In this document: positions 17,003 through 26,328 of the stretch, piece by piece | Layout: every line of letters starts with the position of its first letter | Numbering within the stretch: the stretch's first letter is position 1 | Source: Phycisphaeraceae bacterium | Lineage (GTDB): Bacteria > Planctomycetota > Phycisphaerae > Phycisphaerales > UBA1924 | DNA length: 64,000 nucleotides | Assembly: GCA_019636515.1 (NCBI GenBank) | Contig: JAHBXI010000002.1 | Location: 1 to 64,000 of the forward strand | Direction of reading: 5' to 3' | The notes under the pieces: generated by a model | The model's database searches: none | Told to the model about the DNA's origin: nothing | Seen by the model: only the letters and a program-made list of their open reading frames with translations | Made by a program: the position numbers and the translations under genes

Positions 17003-18199
17003 TCACCGCGGGGAGACCGGACGGACCGCCGGACGCGGCTGCGCCGGGCCGCCCGGCGGGATCGACTGCACCGGGGATCCGGCCTGCGTTCCCGTGCGCA
17101 CGAAGCCGTAGAACGTGATCTTGATTTCTTCCTCGCCGGGGTTGTTCGTCAGGACCGCCAGTTCGCCCTGCATCGCGCCGCCGCGCTCCGGGGCCACGCC
17201 CTTGATGGTGATCGTGTGGAACGTGTTGGTCTCCGCGCTCTCGATGGACACCTCGATGCCCAGGTTGTTGGGGCGCCGCAACTCGACACCGTTGATCTTC
17301 ACGGCCTTGCCACTACGGCTGCGCATCGTGATCTTCGCCTCGAAGGGCTCTCCCGCGGGGAGGTTCCCAAGCGTCGTCGGCGAAGGGGAGATCTCGAGTT
17401 CTCCCAGGACTTCCGCGACCACCTGGACGTTCATGAGATCCGCGCGAGGCTCGTTGGTCCGGATGGCCACGGTGGCCGTGCCGCGCCCCACCCGGGCACC
17501 CTTCTCGACCTTCACCTCGACGGTGGACCGTCGCAGCGGCTTGCCGCCGATCTCGATGTCCTCGGTCTTGATCACCGACGCCGAGAAGCGGTCGTCGCTC
17601 ATCGTCGCCATCGTCGCCTTGAAGTCCGGTGAGCCGGACGTGAGCGTCACAAACATGCTCTTGCCAACCGCGTTCTCGACCTTGGCGAAGTTCAGCACCT
17701 TGGGCTCGATCTTGACCAGGGGCTCGATCATTGATCGGAAGGAAACCACCGTCGTCGGCTTCTCGGGGTCGTTCGTGAAGATCGTGATGCTCTTGGTCAG
17801 CGGGCCTTCCTTGCCGCGCGGGTCCACCTCGCCCTCGATCACCCCCGACTCCCCGGGGAGGTACTCCGTCTTGTTCGGAGCCGCCGCCGTGCAACCGCAC
17901 GAAGGCTGCACACGGGTGATCACGAGCACGCCTTCTCCGGAGTTCGTGAAATCGATCGTGAACTTGGTCCGCTCGACGTCGAGAAGCGTTCCCAGTTCCA
18001 CCTCGGGATTCGCGACCGACATGATCGGCCGACCCGTGGAGGCGGGAGCCGGCTGGCCCGGCGCCACGGGTTCGGAAGGCGCCGCCGCGGGCTGGCCCCA
18101 GGCCCACGCATGGGCCGGGCACGCCACCGAGCCGACAACCAGCACCGCAAGGCCCGCCGCGCACAATGCGGCACAACGCGACACGACGATGTTCTTCAT
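17003..18199 (-). CDS. Exported DUF1573-domain protein
   Basis: A 398-residue exported protein with a signal peptide (AALCAAGLAVLVVGSVACPAHAWA). Its first Ig-like segment is a clear DUF1573: EVELGTLLDVERTKFTIDFTNSGEGVLVITRVQPSCGCTAAAP...GESGVIEGEVDPRGKEGPLTKSITIFTNDPEKP, including the conserved SCGC. Two further beta-sandwich segments follow, and the tail is Pro/Arg rich. The family's role is not established. It leads a three-gene operon with a rhodanese and a MauE-like membrane protein. Confidence 0.85.
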   Translation of the reverse strand: MKNIVVSRCAALCAAGLAVLVVGSVACPAHAWAWGQPAAAPSEPVAPGQPAPASTGRPIMSVANPEVELGTLLDVERTKFTIDFTNSGEGVLVITRVQPSCGCTAAAPNKTEYLPGESGVIEGEVDPRGKEGPLTKSITIFTNDPEKPTTVVSFRSMIEPLVKIEPKVLNFAKVENAVGKSMFVTLTSGSPDFKATMATMSDDRFSASVIKTEDIEIGGKPLRRSTVEVKVEKGARVGRGTATVAIRTNEPRADLMNVQVVAEVLGELEISPSPTTLGNLPAGEPFEAKITMRSRSGKAVKINGVELRRPNNLGIEVSIESAETNTFHTITIKGVAPERGGAMQGELAVLTNNPGEEEIKITFYGFVRTGTQAGSPVQSIPPGGPAQPRPAVRPVSPR

Positions 18200-18471
18200 G
18201 GCAATTCGCTCCCAGGGTTGCCGCCCAGCGCGGCCGATGTGTTCGTAATTTATTTGGTTCGGCCCGCGCCGGGCACCACCACCATCAACCTCTCCAAGAA
18301 CCCAGACAAGTATTCACCGCCAAGAACCAGTCCATGCTCCGAAAACACGTCTTCACGATCAACGCGGGGTTGGAGGGCATCGGCCATCATCGGACATCCC
18401 GACGACGCCGATCCTCGCGACCTTCTCGCCACCGCCGACCCCGGGCGCCACAAGCCGAATAAACTGCATAC

Positions 18472-19620
18472 GTGCTCGCGGCACCCCTCACCATCGGCCC
18501 GCTCCGGCTGGCCACGAACCTTCTTCTGGCTCCCATCGCCGGGTATTGCGACCTGTCGTTCAGGACCATCTGCCGTGAACAGGGAGGGCTGGGGTTGGCA
18601 TGCACCGACCTGCTCAGCCCGCAGGGATTGCTGCGGGGATCGGCCACCAGCCTCGACCTGGCCAGGACCGACCCGTACGACAAGCCCATCGGCATGCAGA
18701 TCTACGGCTCGGATCCGCGGGTCATGGCCCAGGGCGCGCGGTGGGCGGTCGAGCACGGGGCCACCGTGGTCGATATCAACATGGGCTGCCCCGTCGACAA
18801 GGTCACCAAAAAAGACGGCGGTTCCAAACTACTCACCGATCTTCCGCGAGCCATACGCATCGTCGAGCATGTCGCCAGGGAACTGCAGCGCTGCGCCCTG
18901 TCCGCGGATGAGTGGTCCGCCCGGCTGGGTGACGCGGCGCTTACCCCGGGCGGCGCCTACCCGGTCCCCGTCCCGCTGACGTGCAAGATGCGGCTGTGCT
19001 GGAGCACCGACGACTACCACGCCGGTCGGGCATGCTCGCCCCACCTGGCTCGATCCCTGGCGGACGCGGGTGTCTCGGCGGTCACGGTCCACGGACGTAC
19101 GACCGAGATGAAGTTCTCCGGATCGGTCCTTCTCGACGGCATCGCCCGAGTGGTCGACGCGGTGAACGGGCGTATCCCGGTCATCGGCAACGGTGATGTG
19201 CGAGAGCCCGGGGACGCCGCCGAAATGATCCGGCGAACCGGCTGCTCGGGCGTCATGATCGGGCGCGGAGCCCTCTCGACACCCTGGATCTTCCGGGAGA
19301 CATGGTCCTTCCTGCGCGATGGGCGAGTGCCCGCCTCTCCCCCGGTCGCGGAGAAGATCGGCATCATCCGGCGGTACTTCGACTTGATGCGACACACGCA
19401 CGACGATCGCTACGCGCTCTTCCAAATCAACCGCCGTGTCAGTTGGTTCGCCAGGAACCTGGTTGAAACCGACCCGCGCGGCAAGCCCGTCGGGGTCAAG
19501 CCGCTCAAGGAAGCCATCCGCCTGGCCGTCTTGCCTGACCAGGTCCACGACGCGCTCGACCGTTTTCTCCGCGGCGGACTCCGCGGAGGCTTCGACCAAT
19601 TCGACAGCCACGCGGCGTAG
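18472..19620 (+). CDS. tRNA-dihydrouridine synthase (DusB-like)
   Basis: A 382-residue flavoenzyme that reduces uridine to dihydrouridine in tRNA loops. Seen are the FMN start (LLLAPIAGYCDLSFRTICRE), the catalytic Cys at about 106 in DINMGCPVDKVTKKDGGSKLL, LTCKMRLCW, VTVHGRT, PVIGNGDV and GVMIGRGAL. It is longer than usual by an insert around residues 120-150, and has the helical domain at the C-terminus. The start is GTG 18472. It heads a same-strand run with a small membrane protein, a TPR-like protein and a UPF0104 protein, an association with no obvious functional reason. Confidence 0.92.
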   Translation: MLAAPLTIGPLRLATNLLLAPIAGYCDLSFRTICREQGGLGLACTDLLSPQGLLRGSATSLDLARTDPYDKPIGMQIYGSDPRVMAQGARWAVEHGATVVDINMGCPVDKVTKKDGGSKLLTDLPRAIRIVEHVARELQRCALSADEWSARLGDAALTPGGAYPVPVPLTCKMRLCWSTDDYHAGRACSPHLARSLADAGVSAVTVHGRTTEMKFSGSVLLDGIARVVDAVNGRIPVIGNGDVREPGDAAEMIRRTGCSGVMIGRGALSTPWIFRETWSFLRDGRVPASPPVAEKIGIIRRYFDLMRHTHDDRYALFQINRRVSWFARNLVETDPRGKPVGVKPLKEAIRLAVLPDQVHDALDRFLRGGLRGGFDQFDSHAA

Positions 19621-19645
19621 AGAGCCTCGCCACCCGGAGGATTCC

Positions 19646-19963
19646 GTGAGACTTACCCAGCGGCTGGGGCTGACACTCAGGATCGTCGCCGGGTCGGCGT
19701 GGGCGGCCGCCATGGTCGTCGCCGGCATCCTCGTACTCTGCTCCTCCCGAGAACTCCTGGGCCACCTGGCCCCCATACGCTGGTCGATCGGCGTGGCCCT
19801 CGCGGCGGGCGGGCTTTTCGTCTTCATGGTCCTTGTCGCCGACCGGTGGTTTCGACGGGCCGCCAGGCCGATGATCTGGACGGCCGAACTCGCGTGCCTG
19901 GGCGCCTTTGTCGGCGCTCCGCTGGCCGCGTTCCTTCGTTTCGTCCTCCTGACGGGAGACTGA
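19646..19963 (+). CDS. Small three-helix membrane protein, unknown
   Basis: A 105-residue protein made of three hydrophobic helices (IVAGSAWAAAMVVAGILVLCSS, WSIGVALAAGGLFVFMVLVAD, WTAELACLGAFVGAPLAAFLRF) with short basic loops. I do not recognise a family. GTG 19646 is chosen because GGAGG at 19636-19640 is 5 nt upstream. It is 25 nt after dus and 5 nt before the next gene, so translation is probably coupled. Confidence 0.7.
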   Translation: MRLTQRLGLTLRIVAGSAWAAAMVVAGILVLCSSRELLGHLAPIRWSIGVALAAGGLFVFMVLVADRWFRRAARPMIWTAELACLGAFVGAPLAAFLRFVLLTGD

Positions 19964-19968
19964 ACCCG

Positions 19969-22611
19969 ATGCCCTTGACACGGTCGATCATCTCCCTGGC
20001 CCTGGCCGTCGCGACGGCCGTCGTGACGGTCGGCGTGACGACGCCGGCGCCGGCCGGTAGCCCGGCATGCCCCCTTGTCCTTGATGATGCGGAGAATGAC
20101 CGGATCGTCAGGGACGTCGCCAGCCGGAACCTCATCCGCATCGCCTTCGCGGACCTGGGACTTCAGGACCCGCCGACCCCCGACGATCACCGCCTCATCG
20201 ACGTCCTGCTCCAGGTGGCCGGAGAACTCCGCCCCGACGAACTCGTCCTGCGATGGCGACTTGGCGCGGCCAACGTCGCCGGAGACCGAGAACTCGCCGT
20301 CGCCCTGTGCCGCGAACTGCTCCGCATCGATCCGGGCGACACGGTTCTCCAGCATGTGCTTATCACGAGGCAACTCGAGTCGTCGGGGACCGTCGAGGAA
20401 CGCCTGCGCCGGCTCGCCCGCATGCTCGGGCCCGACGGCGCCACCCTCGATCCGTCCGTCCGAAGCCGCCTTGCCATGGACGCGGCCCTCATGTGCAAGC
20501 AACTGGGAGATGAGCCGGGATTTGTCGAAAACCTCAAACTCGCCACCTCGCTCGACGCCACGAACCGCGACGCGGCCGCCGCGGCCGCCGCGTATTTCTC
20601 CGAGCGCGTCGATGACCCGATCGGGCGCCTCGAACTGCTCGCCAACCTCCTGCTCGCCGAGCCCGCCGACACCGAGACCCAGGTCGCCATCAGCCGAGAG
20701 GTCGCCGCCCTGGGCGCTTTCCGTGAGGCCGGCCGGTTCCAGGAAAACGTCATCCGGATGTACCAAAGCGCCCAGATCGACACGCCGCCGGCCGTACGCC
20801 TCGAACGCCTGTTCACCCGCTGGGGAGCCGATGGGCCGGGCGATATCGTCCGCGAACTCAACGCCCAGGTGGACGCCTACCGCATGTCCGTCGCCCGCCA
20901 ACTCGAGCAGCGGGAAAAAGCGCTGATGTCCACCGAGGGGATTCCGCGTCCCGAGGAAGTCCGGCTCGAGATTCTCACCGAGCGGCTCCGGCTCATTGCC
21001 GCGGCCGTGGCGGGCGATTCGCCGACCGCCCGCCGGTCGGCGACGGACCTACGCCTCACCGTCGAGCAGCGCCTGCGTGAACTGCAGGACCCACGCCTGA
21101 GGCCCGAGGACATCACCGACGAGCGAGCCGTCGAGATCGGATCGGCGCTCCGCGTCGGGCTGGTCGAGATCCTCGCCTGGGCGGACGTCTACGTCCCGCC
21201 GGGCGGCGACGATGCCATCGACGCGGTCATGTCCACCGGGTCGGCGACGCCCGGCTCGCCCGCCGAGGAACTGGCAAGCCTGATCGAGCAGGGGTTGGTC
21301 GATCCCACGTCCCCCGACTACAAGGTGGCCCTGGGATGGGCGCTGATCCGCGCGGACCGGATCGACGAGGCCGTCTCCGTCCTCGACCAGATCGATGACC
21401 AGCGAATCGGCGCCCGGCTGGCGCTCGCCCACGCCTGGACTCAACTTGGGCACAAAGACCGCGCCGTGGCCGAGTACACGCTTATCTGGAGCAGCGTCCC
21501 GCTCACCCTCGAGGCCATGTACGCCCACTCGCGACTGCGGGAATTGCTCGGGCAGGAAGACGCAAACCCCGAACTCGCCCGACGTGCCCGCGCTTTTGCC
21601 GACGGAATCCCGCGATGGATCGACCGGCTTGCCGAAGGCGGACACACCTTCATGCAACTCGAGATCATCGCCACGCCGCCGACCGTTTCCGCCCTCGACC
21701 GAACGACGCTCCGGATCCGCCTCCAGAATCTCGCCCCGGTGCCGCTTGGCCTTGGATCCGACCGGATACTCAATGCCCAGGTCCTGGTCGGTTCGAGCGT
21801 CGAGATCGGCCTGGCCAACGTCCGTGCTCACCTCATGCCCGAGGCGACCGCGCTCTCCCGCCGCTTGCGACTCATGCCCGGTGAATCCGTCGAGATGCTC
21901 TACTGGCCCGACGCCGGCTCCGCCGGCTGGGTGGCGGAGGAATGCTGCGACCGCCTGGTTCGCCAGCGCTGGAGGGCCATCCAGGGTTTCATCCAGCGAG
22001 AAGACGGCATTATCATCACCGGGCCCCTGTGCCTCTCGCGAGAATCATCCCCCCAGACGCGATTGCCGCTCCCCGAGTCCACCCTGACCAATGAGGAACT
22101 CGCCGATCTGCTGGGTCAGGCCGGCGGGAAGCAACTTGCCTCCGCCGCCATGCTGGTTCGGGCAAGGCTCCTCAACCCGCGCCACGACTCCTCGCGCCAG
22201 CCGATCCGCGTGGAACCGGAGACGATCTCACGGTTCGCCGAACAGGCCGCCGCTCGGTACTCGTCCCTTTCTTCCGCCGAGCGCCTGCTCCTGCTCGCGG
22301 TGCTCCCGCAGGCGTCGATCGTCCCGGCCATGAAGCCCTTTGATCAGGCCGCGCTCCGCGAGACCGATCCGGGCGTCGCGGTCGTGGTCGCGTTGACGCG
22401 AGTGACCGACCCCGACGACCAGTTCCTGGCCAGGGCTGTTTCTTCCGAGGATCCGCGGCTCGCCCGGTTCGCCTCGCTGCTTTCGAAACGGCTGGAGTCC
22501 GGGCTCGACGGGTACGCCGCCCGGGGTGGACCGGACGTCCGCGGCATCATCATCGACTCGGTCGCGCGCGACGCCTGGAACGCCAATTACTACGGGACAC
22601 CGGGGCGGTGA
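19969..22611 (+). CDS. Exported TPR-like repeat protein, unknown function
   Basis: An 880-residue exported protein. It begins with a signal peptide (LTRSIISLALAVATAVVTVGVTTPAPAGSPA). Residues about 70-560 are helical with TPR-like pairs (ADTETQVAISREVAALGAFREAGRFQENVIRMY; VALGWALIRADRIDEAVSVLDQ). The middle includes a beta-type segment (TFMQLEIIATPPTVSALDRTTLRIRLQNLAPVPLGLG), and the C-terminal third is again helical with EETI-type repeats. No catalytic motif is seen. ATG 19969 is 5 nt after the preceding stop. The stop overlaps the next start (GTGA). Confidence 0.7.
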   Translation: MPLTRSIISLALAVATAVVTVGVTTPAPAGSPACPLVLDDAENDRIVRDVASRNLIRIAFADLGLQDPPTPDDHRLIDVLLQVAGELRPDELVLRWRLGAANVAGDRELAVALCRELLRIDPGDTVLQHVLITRQLESSGTVEERLRRLARMLGPDGATLDPSVRSRLAMDAALMCKQLGDEPGFVENLKLATSLDATNRDAAAAAAAYFSERVDDPIGRLELLANLLLAEPADTETQVAISREVAALGAFREAGRFQENVIRMYQSAQIDTPPAVRLERLFTRWGADGPGDIVRELNAQVDAYRMSVARQLEQREKALMSTEGIPRPEEVRLEILTERLRLIAAAVAGDSPTARRSATDLRLTVEQRLRELQDPRLRPEDITDERAVEIGSALRVGLVEILAWADVYVPPGGDDAIDAVMSTGSATPGSPAEELASLIEQGLVDPTSPDYKVALGWALIRADRIDEAVSVLDQIDDQRIGARLALAHAWTQLGHKDRAVAEYTLIWSSVPLTLEAMYAHSRLRELLGQEDANPELARRARAFADGIPRWIDRLAEGGHTFMQLEIIATPPTVSALDRTTLRIRLQNLAPVPLGLGSDRILNAQVLVGSSVEIGLANVRAHLMPEATALSRRLRLMPGESVEMLYWPDAGSAGWVAEECCDRLVRQRWRAIQGFIQREDGIIITGPLCLSRESSPQTRLPLPESTLTNEELADLLGQAGGKQLASAAMLVRARLLNPRHDSSRQPIRVEPETISRFAEQAAARYSSLSSAERLLLLAVLPQASIVPAMKPFDQAALRETDPGVAVVVALTRVTDPDDQFLARAVSSEDPRLARFASLLSKRLESGLDGYAARGGPDVRGIIIDSVARDAWNANYYGTPGR

Positions 22612-23657
22612 ACGACGACCCGCCCCCCGATTCGACCGATGCCTCCGCCGGGACACCCGGCACCGGCCCGGCCGTGCCGACGCCGCGATTCCATTCCAGG
22701 CGACGCCTGGTTGCGGTTGTCGTCGCGGCCGTCTTTACCGCCGCGGCCGTGGCGGCGGTTCTCCGGCACGCCGGCGATTTCTCGGGGGCGATGTCCGCCG
22801 CGGCTCGCGCGCCCGTCGGCCTCATCATCGCCGCGGTGGTCCTCCCGCTCGTGAACTATCTCTGCACGACCGGGACCTTCTGGGTGCTCACCCGGCCCCT
22901 GGCCCATGTCTCCTACGGAGAGATGGCCGCGCTGATGGGCGCCTCGTGGCTTGCCAACCACCTCCCTCTCAAGCCGGGGCTTGCCGGACGCCTCGCGTAC
23001 CACAAGATGGTCCATGGCGTGCCGATCCGAGAATCGGTCAAGGTCACGATTCTGGCCTTCGCCCTCGGCGTGGTGGCCGCGGGTGGCCTGATCGTCTCGG
23101 CCCTGCTCCTGGGTCAAGGCTCCCTCGGCCCGACGGTCGGGTGGTCGGTCGTGGCCGTGGTCGGCCTTGCAATCCCGGCGGCGGGGGTGTACGCGAGGCG
23201 CGTGGGGCTGAATTCCGGTTGGAACCCGGGCGCTGCGCGGCTCTCGGTCGCGATGGTCTTCCGACTGGGCGATGCCGCGGTCTGGGTCCTGCGATACGTC
23301 GTCGTCTTCGAGATGGTCGGGTCTCCCGTGACGATGGCCCAGGCCGCGGCGCTGGCGGCCGTCACGCAGGCCGTGGCGGCGGTTCCGGTCGTCGGCGCGG
23401 CGCTGGGCGTGCGAGAGTGGGTCGTCGCCGCCCTGGCCGGCTCTCTCCCGGCCGCGCACGCCGTGGCCCCGACGCTCGCTCGGGGCATGACGGCCGAACT
23501 CATCAACCGAGTCGTCGAGGTCTCGCTCGCCGTGGTCGTCGGGATCATCGGCTCGGCCTGGGTGGTGCGGCGAATGTCCGCCGTGCCACGGGCGGGGGCC
23601 TCCAGTGACCCGGCCGCGTCATTATCGGAAACGCCCCGCGACGACCGCCGCGCCTGA
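22608..23657 (+). CDS. UPF0104/lysylphosphatidylglycerol-synthase-like membrane protein
   Basis: A 349-residue protein with about eight hydrophobic helices, resembling the membrane flippase-like part of lysylphosphatidylglycerol synthetases and AglD (UPF0104). The conserved motifs are MGASWLANHLPLKPGLAGRLAYHK near residues 115-138 and the LSVAMVFRLGDAAVWVLRYVVVFE helix. There is no aminoacyl-transferase domain. The first 30 residues are Pro/Thr rich and cytoplasmic. Start GTG 22608 overlaps the stop of the TPR-like gene (GTGA), so the two are translationally coupled. Confidence 0.65.
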   Translation: MNDDPPPDSTDASAGTPGTGPAVPTPRFHSRRRLVAVVVAAVFTAAAVAAVLRHAGDFSGAMSAAARAPVGLIIAAVVLPLVNYLCTTGTFWVLTRPLAHVSYGEMAALMGASWLANHLPLKPGLAGRLAYHKMVHGVPIRESVKVTILAFALGVVAAGGLIVSALLLGQGSLGPTVGWSVVAVVGLAIPAAGVYARRVGLNSGWNPGAARLSVAMVFRLGDAAVWVLRYVVVFEMVGSPVTMAQAAALAAVTQAVAAVPVVGAALGVREWVVAALAGSLPAAHAVAPTLARGMTAELINRVVEVSLAVVVGIIGSAWVVRRMSAVPRAGASSDPAASLSETPRDDRRA

Positions 23658-23808
23658 GTCACCCCCTCGCGTCCTGCCTTCAAGGTTCTTTCCTCCCCTC
23701 CTGAAGCCGAATCCACGGGCCGTCGAAGCCGTATAGAAGAAGGAAGGACCCGCGCCCGCCCAAGCCAGCCCGCCCAAGCCCGCCCGGACATGGCCGCGAG
23801 ATGCACGC

Positions 23809-24921
23809 ATGGTCAACAGCATCGAACAGGACCACCAGCGATTCCGGCAGATCGTCCGCGGGGCGATCCGTCGCGACCTGCGGCGGTTCATTTCCCGCGG
23901 AGACATCCTCGCCCGGGAGGGAGGACGAGTGGTTTCCGTTCCCATCCACGACATCGACATCCCCACCTTCCGCTACGGCGACAACTCCGGTGGCGTCGGC
24001 ATGGGCGAAGGCGAGGAAGGCCAGTCCGTCGGCCAGGGACAAGGCCAGGCGCAGGGAGGGGACGCCGAGGGTCGCCACGCCATCGAGGTCGACGTCGCCC
24101 TTGACGAACTGGCCGACATTCTCGCCGACGAACTCAAACTCCCGCGCATCCAGCCGCGCGGCCGGCACGAACTCACCACCATCCGCGACAAGTACACGGG
24201 CATCCGTCCCATCGGCCCCGCCGCGCTGCGGCACTTCAAGAGGACCTACCGCGAGGCCCTCAGGCGGCAGTTGTCCATGGGCCTGTACGACCCCGACAAC
24301 CCCGTCATCATCCCCATCAAGAACGACCTGCGATTCCGGTCGTGGAACGAGGTCAAGAAGCCCCAGAGCAACGCCGTGATCGTCTACATGATGGACGTCT
24401 CGGGATCCATGGGCGACGAGCAGAAGGAACTCGTCCGACTCGAGGCCTTCTGGATCGATACCTGGCTGCGCCGCAACTACCAGGGCATCGAATCGCGGTA
24501 CATCGTCCACGACGTCCGCGCCGCCGAGGTTGACCGCAAGACGTTCTTCTCCATCCGAGAGGACGGCGGCACCCGCATCAGCAGCGCCTACCACGCCTGC
24601 CACGAACTCCTCCAGCGGCACTACGACAACGCCGACTGGAATATCTACCTCTTCCACTTCTCCGACGGCGACAATTCGTCCGACGCCGACAACCGACTGT
24701 GCGTCAAGGTCATCGACGAGCAACTCCTTCCTCGCTGCAACATGTTCGGGTACTGCCAGGTCGCCAGCAGTTACGGAAGCGGCTCGTTCATCAACGTCCT
24801 GCACGAGGCCTTCCCCGACGGGCGCCCCGACGATCTCGGGCCGCGAGTGGTCACCAGCAAGGTCAACGGCCGAGACGACGTCCTTGAGTCGCTCCGCACG
24901 TTCTTCAAGCAGGGTCGCTGA
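23809..24921 (+). CDS. DUF444 (YeaH/YhbH) VWA-like protein
   Basis: A 370-residue DUF444 protein. Diagnostic features are the N-terminal QDHQRFRQIVRGAIRRDLRRFIS, the Gly/Gln-rich linker after IDIPTFRYGDNSGG, and a VWA domain with the MIDAS motif MDVSGSMG (about residue 200) and the typical C-terminal FGYCQVASSYGSGSFINVL. In other bacteria this family accompanies the PrkA Ser-kinase and SpoVR, in stress or stationary phase. Neither partner is near here, so their role in this organism is unclear. The upstream 151 nt holds several short CCC-GCC repeats only. Confidence 0.9.
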   Translation: MVNSIEQDHQRFRQIVRGAIRRDLRRFISRGDILAREGGRVVSVPIHDIDIPTFRYGDNSGGVGMGEGEEGQSVGQGQGQAQGGDAEGRHAIEVDVALDELADILADELKLPRIQPRGRHELTTIRDKYTGIRPIGPAALRHFKRTYREALRRQLSMGLYDPDNPVIIPIKNDLRFRSWNEVKKPQSNAVIVYMMDVSGSMGDEQKELVRLEAFWIDTWLRRNYQGIESRYIVHDVRAAEVDRKTFFSIREDGGTRISSAYHACHELLQRHYDNADWNIYLFHFSDGDNSSDADNRLCVKVIDEQLLPRCNMFGYCQVASSYGSGSFINVLHEAFPDGRPDDLGPRVVTSKVNGRDDVLESLRTFFKQGR

Positions 24922-24942
24922 CGCGGCGGAACCAGGCCGCGT

Positions 24943-26328
24943 TCAGGGCCGCGCCCCGAAGCACGCCCACGCTTCACGCTCTCCGATCCGCTCGTTCCAC
25001 GCGATCGCCTGACCGACCGACTCGCCCGCCCGGCGCCGCTCCGTCGCGGCCCGCACGCTGTCCACCGGGTCGGGCCGCACGATCGGGGCGTCCGAACCAA
25101 ACCACAGCATCCCCCCCGCCGCGCACCCGTGCGTGGTCAGGCCTCTCAGCGGCAACACGTCGTCGAGACGGTGGGGCAGGTATCGACGCAACGCCTCAAC
25201 GTCCGCGAGCAGGTGGCACGGCTGCACCGAAGCCACCACGCCAAGGCGCGCAAACCGCGGCACGTCCGCGGCGTCAACCACCTCCGCGTGCTCGATCCGC
25301 AACGCCGGTACCGGCGAACCCGCCCTGCAGAGGACATACCCCGAGGAGGACCGCGGCGGTGTCGGGATCCCGGGCGCCCCCTCGAACGCGTCCAGCGCGG
25401 CCCGCACCGCCGCATCCCCGATCGCGTGCGCCGCCAGGCCAACTCCCAGCGACCGGCACGCCCGCAGGGCCGACTCGATGCCCGCCGGGTCGGTCACCAC
25501 TTTTCCCGTTGGCAGCGAAGGTTGCGGATCGCGGTACGGGCCAAGCATCCACGCCGTCCGGCTGTTGAGCGTCCCGTCGATGAAGATCTTGCCCCCCGCG
25601 AAGCGAACACCCCGCGCGCCGACGGACGAACCCGGCTCGCGCTCCCAGGGACGCTCGCGTCCGCCGCGCGACGCCGCTTCCTCCATCGGCTCGTACAGCC
25701 ACGCATGGATGGGAAGACGGTCGGCGTCGTGAAGGTCGGCGAGCATGGGCCCAAGCCACGGCTGAGAGAGCATGTCGTGAACCTCGACAAAGCCCAGGCG
25801 ATGGAAATCCGCCAGCGCGGACGCCACATGCCAACGGCGCTCGGCGAGCGTCGGCTCGGGCGACCGACCCCACAGCCCCCACGCCGCCGTTTCGAGAACA
25901 AGCCCCGTCGCCCGGCCCGATCCGTCTCGATCGATGATCCCGCCGGGCGGATCGGGCGTTCCCGGGCCGATACCGCCCGCGTCCAGCGCCGCCCCGTTGG
26001 CCATCACCATGTGATGGTCGAACGACATCGCCAGGCACGCCACGCCACCCGACGCCGCGTCCAGTTCCTCTCGCGTCGGCCATCCGCAGGGTCCGGCTCC
26101 CGGCTTGGCCCACCCCTCGACCCGGGCCCCGCGAAGCAAAAGCCATCCACCCGGGGCAACCGACCGGCACAGGTCGCGCACGATCTCCAGCATGTCGTCG
26201 GCCCCAGCGCACCCCGCCAGGGAAGGCATCGTCAGCGATCGCCCGTGTTCCGCGATGTGCGCGTGCGCCTCGCGCAGCCCCCCGCGGGGCGCTCCGACCG
26301 CTCCGGTTTCGCTCGCGTTCGCTCTCAC
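24943..26328 (-). CDS. YtcJ-type amidohydrolase lacking the small domain
   Basis: A 461-residue metal-dependent amidohydrolase of the Amidohydro_3/YtcJ group. The barrel is complete: EAHAHIAEHG (HxH), GGKIFIDGTLNSRTAWML (Lys and Asp), LAAHAIGDAAVRAALDAFE, LRIEHAEVV and WFGSDAPIV. Family members are about 530-560 residues because a beta-sandwich domain is built from both ends. Here the protein starts just before HxH and ends soon after GSDAP, so that domain is absent. Start GTG 26328 overlaps the preceding stop (GTGA); frames further upstream lie inside that gene. Substrate unknown. Confidence 0.8.
   Translation of the reverse strand: MRANASETGAVGAPRGGLREAHAHIAEHGRSLTMPSLAGCAGADDMLEIVRDLCRSVAPGGWLLLRGARVEGWAKPGAGPCGWPTREELDAASGGVACLAMSFDHHMVMANGAALDAGGIGPGTPDPPGGIIDRDGSGRATGLVLETAAWGLWGRSPEPTLAERRWHVASALADFHRLGFVEVHDMLSQPWLGPMLADLHDADRLPIHAWLYEPMEEAASRGGRERPWEREPGSSVGARGVRFAGGKIFIDGTLNSRTAWMLGPYRDPQPSLPTGKVVTDPAGIESALRACRSLGVGLAAHAIGDAAVRAALDAFEGAPGIPTPPRSSSGYVLCRAGSPVPALRIEHAEVVDAADVPRFARLGVVASVQPCHLLADVEALRRYLPHRLDDVLPLRGLTTHGCAAGGMLWFGSDAPIVRPDPVDSVRAATERRRAGESVGQAIAWNERIGEREAWACFGARP

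Noticed and set aside
18829..20901. A 690-residue minus-strand open frame
   Set aside because: Antisense to dus and the TPR-like gene; composition is typical of a GC shadow.
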